A DNA stretch of 38,231 nt, taken from the NCBI GenBank assembly GCA_905479095.1, contig CAJQLD010000090.1:1-38231 (forward strand), written 5' to 3'. A program made the translations under genes and the position numbers. The notes beneath the pieces are model-generated. The model made no database searches, was not told where the DNA came from, and saw nothing but the letters and a program-made list of their open reading frames with translations. Of the stretch, positions 32,812-38,231 are shown in pieces. Every line of letters begins with the position of its first letter. The first letter of the stretch is position 1. This DNA comes from an uncultured Flavobacteriaceae bacterium. Lineage in GTDB: Bacteria > Bacteroidota > Bacteroidia > Flavobacteriales > Flavobacteriaceae.

Positions 32812-33828
32812 ATGAATACTGCAGAAATTTTAGACTTAAAAAAAATACTATCCACTCCAAAGAAAGTGGTCATTGTTCCTCATAAAAACCCCGATGGTGA
32901 CGCCATGGGATCTACTTTAGGGCTCTATCATTACCTTGAAAAACTTGGGCATTCAGCAACCGTTATTGCACCTAATGACTATCCAGAATTCCTTAAATGG
33001 ATTCCAGGAACAGAATCGGTTGTTATTCACGAAAAAGAATTAGACGTTACAGATGCACTAATTTCAGATGCTGATCTAATTTTCACCTTAGATTTTAATG
33101 CGCTACATCGCTGTGGTGCGATGGGAATCCCGATCGAAAACTCTAAAGCAATTAAGGTTATGATTGATCATCACCAACAACCCGACCCGTATGCCGCTTT
33201 TATGTATTCGGATGTGTCCATGTGTTCTACCTGTCAGATGGTGTACCATTTTATTGAAAAAATGGGGGATTTAGATTTAATCGACACCGCCATCGGAGAG
33301 GCTCTATACACAGGGATTATGACCGATACAGCCTCGTTCCGATTTCCGTTAACGACAAGTACCACTCACCGAGTCATTGCACATTTAATTGATGTTGGCG
33401 TCGAGAAATCTAAAATTCATAATTCCGTTTATGACACCAATAGTTTTGGTCGCTTACAACTCTTGGGGTGTGCCTTAAATAATTTACGTTTTTTAGAAAA
33501 CTTTAAAACGGCCTATATCAGTTTATCTAATAAAGAGTTGGATGCACATGGATTTGAAAAAGGAGATACTGAAGGATTGGTTAACTATGGACTTTCGTTA
33601 AAAGGAGCTAAATTTGCAGTCATATTTATTGAGCATAAAGAAGAAAGTATCATCAAAATTTCATTTCGATCCAAAGGTAGCTTTGACGTGAATGCGTTTG
33701 CTCGCACTCATTTTCATGGGGGTGGACATAAAAATGCGTCTGGTGGTCGTAGCAACCTTAATCTCGAAGACACTATTGCAAATTTTATTAGTATATTGGA
33801 AGACTATAAATTGGAACTTGATTCATGA
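32812..33828 (+). CDS. DHH-family nanoRNase/pAp phosphatase-like protein
   Basis: 338 residues. The DHH domain shows HKNPDGDAMGS (24-34) and DHH at 119-121, and the C-terminal DHHA1 domain shows GGGHKNASGG near 300. NrnA-type enzymes degrade short RNAs and 3'-phosphoadenosine 5'-phosphate. All manganese ligands appear present. The stop overlaps gldI's ATG by 4 bases (ATGA). An imperfect box TATCTTCG lies 6 bases before the start, which is too close to be convincing. Confidence 0.92.
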   Translation: MNTAEILDLKKILSTPKKVVIVPHKNPDGDAMGSTLGLYHYLEKLGHSATVIAPNDYPEFLKWIPGTESVVIHEKELDVTDALISDADLIFTLDFNALHRCGAMGIPIENSKAIKVMIDHHQQPDPYAAFMYSDVSMCSTCQMVYHFIEKMGDLDLIDTAIGEALYTGIMTDTASFRFPLTTSTTHRVIAHLIDVGVEKSKIHNSVYDTNSFGRLQLLGCALNNLRFLENFKTAYISLSNKELDAHGFEKGDTEGLVNYGLSLKGAKFAVIFIEHKEESIIKISFRSKGSFDVNAFARTHFHGGGHKNASGGRSNLNLEDTIANFISILEDYKLELDS

Positions 33829-34358
33829 AACAGCCCCTGTTTTTTTTGTTAACTCTTCTGGCCTTTATCAGCTGTAAACCCTCTGAAGCGAGACGTCCAG
33901 TTTCGAGCAATTCAGGCTCTTTTATTGACGCTTCAATTGAACGCAACAAACAATTAAACGAATTCGAGTATGCTCGTATCGCGTCTTATATAACGACCTC
34001 TAAAACAGACTTCACCCCTTCTGAATACGGATTCTGGTATCGTTATAACACCAAAATTGATCTGGACGCACGAACACCAAAATTTGGAGACATGGTTACG
34101 TATACTTACAACGTACAAACTTTAGAAGGCCGCATTATTTATACAGAGGATGATTTAAAATTGCAAACTTATTATATGGATCAGCAAGAATTATTCACTG
34201 GTCTTAGAGAAGGTTTAAAACTCATGAAAGAAGGTGAATCGGTTACTTTCATCTTCCCCTCACAACAAGCCTATGGCTATTATGGTGATAACGATCAAAT
34301 TGGGAGGAATCTCCCACTGGTTTGCGAAGTCTCTCTACTAAATCTCACTACAAATTAA
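33825..34358 (+). CDS. gldI: Gliding motility-associated FKBP-type peptidyl-prolyl isomerase lipoprotein
   Basis: 177 residues. Lipoprotein signal ends FISC with Cys17. The FKBP domain covers about 80-177 (PKFGDMVTYTYNVQTLEG, GLREGLKLMKEGESVTFIFP, QAYGYYGD). It matches GldI, required for gliding in Flavobacterium johnsoniae, where it acts as a chaperone for gliding-machinery proteins. Whether this organism glides is inferred from the gene. It precedes another PPIase gene by 41 bases. Confidence 0.9.
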   Translation: MKQPLFFLLTLLAFISCKPSEARRPVSSNSGSFIDASIERNKQLNEFEYARIASYITTSKTDFTPSEYGFWYRYNTKIDLDARTPKFGDMVTYTYNVQTLEGRIIYTEDDLKLQTYYMDQQELFTGLREGLKLMKEGESVTFIFPSQQAYGYYGDNDQIGRNLPLVCEVSLLNLTTN

Positions 34359-34399
34359 AACACTTTTAATTATTAAAACCCCATAAAAAAATAAAAAAA

Positions 34400-35575
34400 A
34401 TGAAAATCACTAAATTATTTATCAGTCTATTTACAGCAGGACTTTTGTTAAGTTCTACTGCTTGTCAACAACAATATCCAGATTTGGGTGAGGGAATATT
34501 TGCCGAATTTGTAACTTCGAAGGACACGGTCATTGTTCAATTATTTTATAACAAAGTTCCTTTAACCGTTTCCAATTTTGTTGGATTAGCAGAAGGCTCA
34601 CACCCAATGTTAGCCGATTCTTTAAAAGGAATCCCTTATTATAACGGAACCGTTTTTCACAGAATTATTGACAAATTCATGATTCAAGGTGGCGATCCAA
34701 CTGCAACAGGTGCGGGAAATCCAGGGTTTAAATTTGGAGATGAATTTGACAGCAGTCTAAAACATGATAAAGCCGGGATTTTATCAATGGCCAATTCAGG
34801 ACCAGCAACCAATGGCAGTCAATTTTTTATTACAGATGCACCAACGCCGCATCTTGATAACAAACATGCTGTATTTGGAGCCGTTGTAAAAGGACTAGAA
34901 GTGGTCGAAGCTATTTCTAGTGTAAAAGTAACTCCTGGGTCTAATAAGCCTGTAGAAGACGTCAAAATATTGGAACTAAACATCATCCGTCAAGGATTAA
35001 GTGCCAAGCGATTTGATGCAGCCGATACATGGAATACAGAACTTCCATTATTGGAAGAAAAACGTTTGAATAAACTTAAAGAAGCGGAATTAAAAGCAGC
35101 AGAAGCTAAAAAGATTGCAGAACAAAAAACTGCGATTGCCGCCAAAGAAATGATTCCTGTTCTTGAAAATTACAAGAGCATGGCGACGGCCCTTCCTTCT
35201 GGATTATTGGTTTATAATATTGTCAAAGGCGAAGGTCCAAAACCTAGTAAAGGCACGACTGTAAAGCTTAATTACGAAGGCTATTTTACAGATGGAAAAT
35301 TATTTGGAACTAACATTAAAAGCGTCGATGAAAAATGTGGAACTTACGATGCCCGAAAAGAGCAACAAGGGGCTTATAACCCACTCCCAATGCCGCTTAA
35401 TCCAGATGCACAAATGATCTCAGGATTTAAAGAAGGGGTCTTTAATATGTCTGTCGGTGACAAAACATTCTTATACCTTCCTTCTTATATGGCGTATGGA
35501 GAAAAAGGGCGTGGACCGATTAAACCAAACACCGATTTAATATTTATTATCGAAATGCTTGGTGTTGCAAAATAA
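34400..35575 (+). CDS. Lipoprotein with fused cyclophilin and FKBP-type PPIase domains
   Basis: 391 residues. Lipoprotein signal with Cys22 (SSTAC). Residues about 30-195 are a cyclophilin domain (FHRIIDKFMIQGGDP, GSQFFIT, HAVFGAV); a charged Ala/Lys/Glu coil at about 215-250 links to an FKBP-type domain (255-391, VKLNYEGYFTDGKLF, GFKEGVFNMSVGDKTFLYLP, YGEKGRGP). A 30-residue loop inside the FKBP part holds PLPMPLNPD. Two unrelated isomerase folds in one periplasmic lipoprotein suggest a folding factor for exported proteins; the partner is unknown. A bidirectional terminator follows. Confidence 0.93.
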   Translation: MKITKLFISLFTAGLLLSSTACQQQYPDLGEGIFAEFVTSKDTVIVQLFYNKVPLTVSNFVGLAEGSHPMLADSLKGIPYYNGTVFHRIIDKFMIQGGDPTATGAGNPGFKFGDEFDSSLKHDKAGILSMANSGPATNGSQFFITDAPTPHLDNKHAVFGAVVKGLEVVEAISSVKVTPGSNKPVEDVKILELNIIRQGLSAKRFDAADTWNTELPLLEEKRLNKLKEAELKAAEAKKIAEQKTAIAAKEMIPVLENYKSMATALPSGLLVYNIVKGEGPKPSKGTTVKLNYEGYFTDGKLFGTNIKSVDEKCGTYDARKEQQGAYNPLPMPLNPDAQMISGFKEGVFNMSVGDKTFLYLPSYMAYGEKGRGPIKPNTDLIFIIEMLGVAK

Positions 35576-35595
35576 CCCTCAACAAAAATAACTCA

Positions 35596-35628
35596 CAAAA
35601 AAAGCAGCCAATTGGCTGCTTTTTTTTA
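35596..35628. terminator. Bidirectional terminator between the PPIase and pepD genes
   Basis: A perfect 18-base palindrome AGCAGCCAATTGGCTGCT (35603-35620) flanked by an A-run and a T-run, so it can end transcription from both sides. Confidence 0.9.
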
Positions 35629-35645
35629 TAAGATAAAATGATCGC

Positions 35646-37106
35646 TTATGCTTTAGGGATATTCTTTAAAATTTCTAAAACAAAGCCCCAAAATTTTTGA
35701 ACCGATGAAATTTGTGCACGTTCATCTGGAGAATGTGCGCCTCTTATATTAGGTCCAAAACTAATCATTTCCATATCCGGATAATTCGTTCCTAAAAGAC
35801 CGCATTCTAATCCCGCATGACAGGCGGCAACATGTGGTTTTTCGTTATATAATTCTTCATATAATGATCTTAATACTTTCAAAATAGACGAATCCATATC
35901 GGGTTCCCAACCAGGGTAATCGCCAGACAGTTCTACGTCACACCCTGTTAATTCAAACGTCGCTCGCAGCATCATGGCTAAATCCATTTTAGAGGACTCA
36001 ACCGAAGAGCGTGTTAAACAACCGATTGTCACACGTCCATTTTTAATATTGACGCGTGCAATATTATTAGATGTTTCTACTAAATCAGGAATGTCAGGAC
36101 TCATTCGGTACACCCCATTATGGGCAGCGTAGAGTGCGCGCGTTAAACCTTCTTGAACGCCCAAATCCATAATCATTTTAGGCGTTTCAATTTTATTGAA
36201 AACAACCGTCAAATCCGGTTCTAATGTTTTTAGTTCTAATTTAATAGATTCAACTAAGGAACCCATTTCAAATTCAAAAGCAGTTTCGTGCACCCGATCA
36301 ATGGCAACAATCGCTTTACTTTCTCTTGGAATGGCGTTTCGTAAACTACCGCCATCAATTTCAGAGATTCGTAAGCCAAAGTTTTCAAACCCATCAAAAA
36401 GCAAACGGTTCATAATTTTATTGGCGTTTCCAAACCCTTTATGAATATCCATTCCTGAATGTCCTCCTTGAAGCCCTATAACTTCAATCGAATATCCCAT
36501 TTTAATTTCTGGTGTTTCTTCTTCATTGTAAGTCCCCACCGCCGTCACATCAATACCTCCGGCACAACCAACGCCAATTTCATCATCGTCTTCGGTATCT
36601 AAGTTTAAAAGAATCGCTCCTTTTAACAAACCACCTTCCAGCCCCATAGCTCCGGTCATTCCAGTTTCTTCATCGATAGTAAACAAGGCTTCAATGGCAG
36701 GATGTGGAATATCGGTACTTTCTAAAATCGCCATAATAGTTGCAACACCTAATCCATTATCCGCGCCTAAAGTAGTGCCATTAGCTTTGACCCAATCCCC
36801 ATCGACAATCATCTCTATTCCTTGGGTCAAAAAATCAAAATTAGTATCACTATTTTTTTGATGCACCATATCTAAATGCGACTGCATCACAATGGCTTTT
36901 CGATCTTCCATACCCGCTGTAGCTGGTTTTTTGATAATGACATTCCCTACCCCATCTTGGATAGTTTCTAAATTGAGTGCGGCTCCAAAATCTTTCATAA
37001 ATGAAATCACACGCTCCTCTTTTTTAGAGGGACGAGGCACCGCGTTTAAATCTGCAAATTTATTCCAAATTGCTTTTGGTTCTAACTCACGTATATCTTG
37101 ACTCAT
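35646..37106 (-). CDS. pepD: Aminoacyl-histidine dipeptidase (PepD-type, M20 family)
   Basis: 486 residues from the ATG at 37106 (MSQDIRELEPKAIW); a start 24 bases upstream lies against the promoter box. A cytosolic di-zinc peptidase with metal ligands at His77 (QSHLDM), Asp116 (GADNG) and Glu146-Glu147 (TIDEETG), and His near the C-terminus (GAHSPDE). The family splits dipeptides with N-terminal residues such as beta-Ala-His and other unusual dipeptides. A complete promoter is present; it is a single-gene unit divergent from the DUF3810 gene. Confidence 0.95.
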   Translation of the reverse strand: MSQDIRELEPKAIWNKFADLNAVPRPSKKEERVISFMKDFGAALNLETIQDGVGNVIIKKPATAGMEDRKAIVMQSHLDMVHQKNSDTNFDFLTQGIEMIVDGDWVKANGTTLGADNGLGVATIMAILESTDIPHPAIEALFTIDEETGMTGAMGLEGGLLKGAILLNLDTEDDDEIGVGCAGGIDVTAVGTYNEEETPEIKMGYSIEVIGLQGGHSGMDIHKGFGNANKIMNRLLFDGFENFGLRISEIDGGSLRNAIPRESKAIVAIDRVHETAFEFEMGSLVESIKLELKTLEPDLTVVFNKIETPKMIMDLGVQEGLTRALYAAHNGVYRMSPDIPDLVETSNNIARVNIKNGRVTIGCLTRSSVESSKMDLAMMLRATFELTGCDVELSGDYPGWEPDMDSSILKVLRSLYEELYNEKPHVAACHAGLECGLLGTNYPDMEMISFGPNIRGAHSPDERAQISSVQKFWGFVLEILKNIPKA

Positions 37107-37129
37107 AATAGATGTGTTTTTTTGTTGCA

Positions 37130-37159
37130 CAAAGGTACGGATTCCTTACCGATCACAAA
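37130..37159 (-). promoter_or_regulatory. Complete promoter for pepD (TTTG - 18 bases - TACCTTTG)
   Basis: On the minus strand TTTG (37156-37159), 18 bases, TACCTTTG (37130-37137), ending 23 bases before the ATG at 37106. Confidence 0.65.
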
Positions 37160-37169
37160 TTAAAATTAT

Positions 37170-37177
37170 TACTTTTG
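37170..37177 (+). promoter_or_regulatory. -7-like box directly against the DUF3810 start
   Basis: TACTTTTG ends one base before ATG ATG at 37179. Either the message has no leader, or translation begins at the TTG at 37194, 16 bases after the box. Confidence 0.4.
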
Positions 37178-37178
37178 A

Positions 37179-38231
37179 ATGATGGCTAAAAAATTGAAAA
37201 TCATATTTGCTTTGAGTATTCTCCCTCAATACTTTCTTGTAAAAGTCCTGAAGCAGCAGCCTGAATTTATGGAAACTTATTACAGTAATGGGCTTTTTCC
37301 GTTGATTTCAAAACTATTAAACACCGCTTTTAAATGGATTCCCTTTTCTGTAGGGGATGTGTTGTATGCGATTGTGATTGTCTATATCATCCGTTGGATA
37401 GTTATCAACCGAAAGCGACTTAGAACACAGCCAAAAGTCTGGGGATTGAATGTTTTAGCCTTTGTGTCCGTTATCTATTTTATGTTTCATTTGTGTTGGG
37501 GTTTCAATTATTATCGAGTGCCCTTACATACGACCCTCAACTTAAATCCAAATTATACCACGACTCAATTAAAAAGTGTGACCGATCAACTGGTTTTAAA
37601 AACGAATACTCTGCATCTAGCGATTACTCAAGATTCTTTGTTAAAAACAACAATTCCTTACTCTTTTCCTGAACTGACTGAAATCAGTCATGCAGGCTAT
37701 TCTGAATTAGAAAAAGTGTATCCGAATTTTAAACACGACGGTCAAAACAGTAAAAAGTCACTATTTAGCACCCCTCTAACCTATATGGGGTTTAGTGGCT
37801 ACGTGAATCCATTAACGCTAGAAGCTCAAATTAATGCGGTGATGCCCCCTAATGCGATGCCGACAACCATTGCGCACGAACAGGCGCATCAGTTGGGTTA
37901 TGCGGCGGAAAATGAAGCTAATTTTATTGGATTTTTGACGTGTATCCATAATAAAGACTCCTATTTCAACTATGCAGGTTATAAATTTGCGTTGCGTTAT
38001 TGTTTACGAGAATTACATCTAAGAGATCCCGATACCTACGACTTAGTTTTATGCACCATCAACCCTGGTATTTTAGAAGACTACCGCGAAGCGTTTGAGT
38101 TCTGGGATTCTTACAACAATCCGTTGGAGCCTGTTTTTAAAGGGTTTTATAGTTATTTCTTAAAAGCAAACAACCAAGACAAAGGCATTGAAAGCTATAG
38201 TTATGTGGTGGCACTTTTGGTGGATTATTTG
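37179..38231 (+). CDS. DUF3810 family membrane protein with HExxH motif (runs off the right end)
   Basis: 351 codons without a stop. It opens MMAKKLKIIF with helices near 6-20, 65-80 and 93-110, then a large soluble part. HEQAH at 233-237 followed by AENEANF supplies the three residues of a zinc-metallopeptidase-like site (His233, His237, Glu246 or nearby). No experimental role is known for DUF3810; peptidase activity is inferred from the motif. Start uncertain: ATG 37179, ATG 37182 or TTG 37194. The 3' end lies outside the window. Confidence 0.85.
   Translation, partial: MMAKKLKIIFALSILPQYFLVKVLKQQPEFMETYYSNGLFPLISKLLNTAFKWIPFSVGDVLYAIVIVYIIRWIVINRKRLRTQPKVWGLNVLAFVSVIYFMFHLCWGFNYYRVPLHTTLNLNPNYTTTQLKSVTDQLVLKTNTLHLAITQDSLLKTTIPYSFPELTEISHAGYSELEKVYPNFKHDGQNSKKSLFSTPLTYMGFSGYVNPLTLEAQINAVMPPNAMPTTIAHEQAHQLGYAAENEANFIGFLTCIHNKDSYFNYAGYKFALRYCLRELHLRDPDTYDLVLCTINPGILEDYREAFEFWDSYNNPLEPVFKGFYSYFLKANNQDKGIESYSYVVALLVDYL

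Noticed and set aside
1-38231. CRISPR arrays, tRNA, rRNA or insertion sequences
   Set aside because: No regularly spaced repeats, cloverleaf-like intergenic sequence, or transposase-like protein was seen; most gaps are too short.

Overview
The window reads as chromosomal DNA from a marine-type member of the Flavobacteriaceae (Bacteroidota). The evidence is low G+C content, many genes preceded by the Bacteroidota -7 promoter box TAnnTTTG, start codons without a clear Shine-Dalgarno, a gldI gliding-motility gene, and Bacteroidota-specific families (DUF5683, DUF6122, DUF3810, a long two-part LepB). The gene order parA-parB-DUF5683-dapB-lepB-wbqC, facing mutL-ribH and recF, also fits. These are mostly housekeeping genes. 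No CRISPR array, rRNA, tRNA, transposase or phage gene was seen.

Layout. 1-1330 is the only accessory-looking patch. It holds the last 36 codons of a probable flavin reductase, then about 1.2 kb with one GTG-started six-helix membrane protein on the minus strand. That stretch is flanked by a 45-bp imperfect direct repeat whose right copy again encodes the flavin-reductase C-terminus. 1331-9094 holds mnmE (-), a TlpA-type lipoprotein, polyphosphate glucokinase, holA (-), an orphan HsdR-N-type nuclease domain, a family 2 glycosyltransferase and an OmpA-like lipoprotein. 9201-12578 is pheT facing trxB, with their stop codons directly abutting. 12748-17158 is a tightly overlapping run udk-divIC/ftsB-mutA-mutB, linking pyrimidine salvage, cell division and methylmalonyl-CoA mutase. 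17225-23954 is the chromosome segregation and envelope run: an extra ParA with a novel C-terminal extension, parA, parB, DUF5683, dapB, lepB, wbqC and DUF6122.

23943-30308 is a long minus-strand run: TPR membrane protein, ribH, two small membrane proteins, mutL, two rhomboid proteases and an exo/endonuclease/phosphatase. 30449-32237 is recF, a lipocalin-like lipoprotein and dciA (DUF721). ndk (-) follows, then a DHH nanoRNase, gldI and a cyclophilin-FKBP fusion lipoprotein. The window closes with pepD (-) and the first 351 codons of a DUF3810 membrane protein with an HExxH motif.

Most worth a second look: (i) the duplicated gene end around the 1.2-kb insert, which looks like the scar of a site-specific or homologous insertion at a gene 3' end; (ii) the tandem ParA duplication in which the first copy has gained about 110 residues of unknown function; and (iii) the regular 18-23 nt distance from TAnnTTTG to the start codon in many genes, which helps correct start calls. 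All coordinates and motifs were read by eye. Family names rest on recognised motifs and context, not on database searches.
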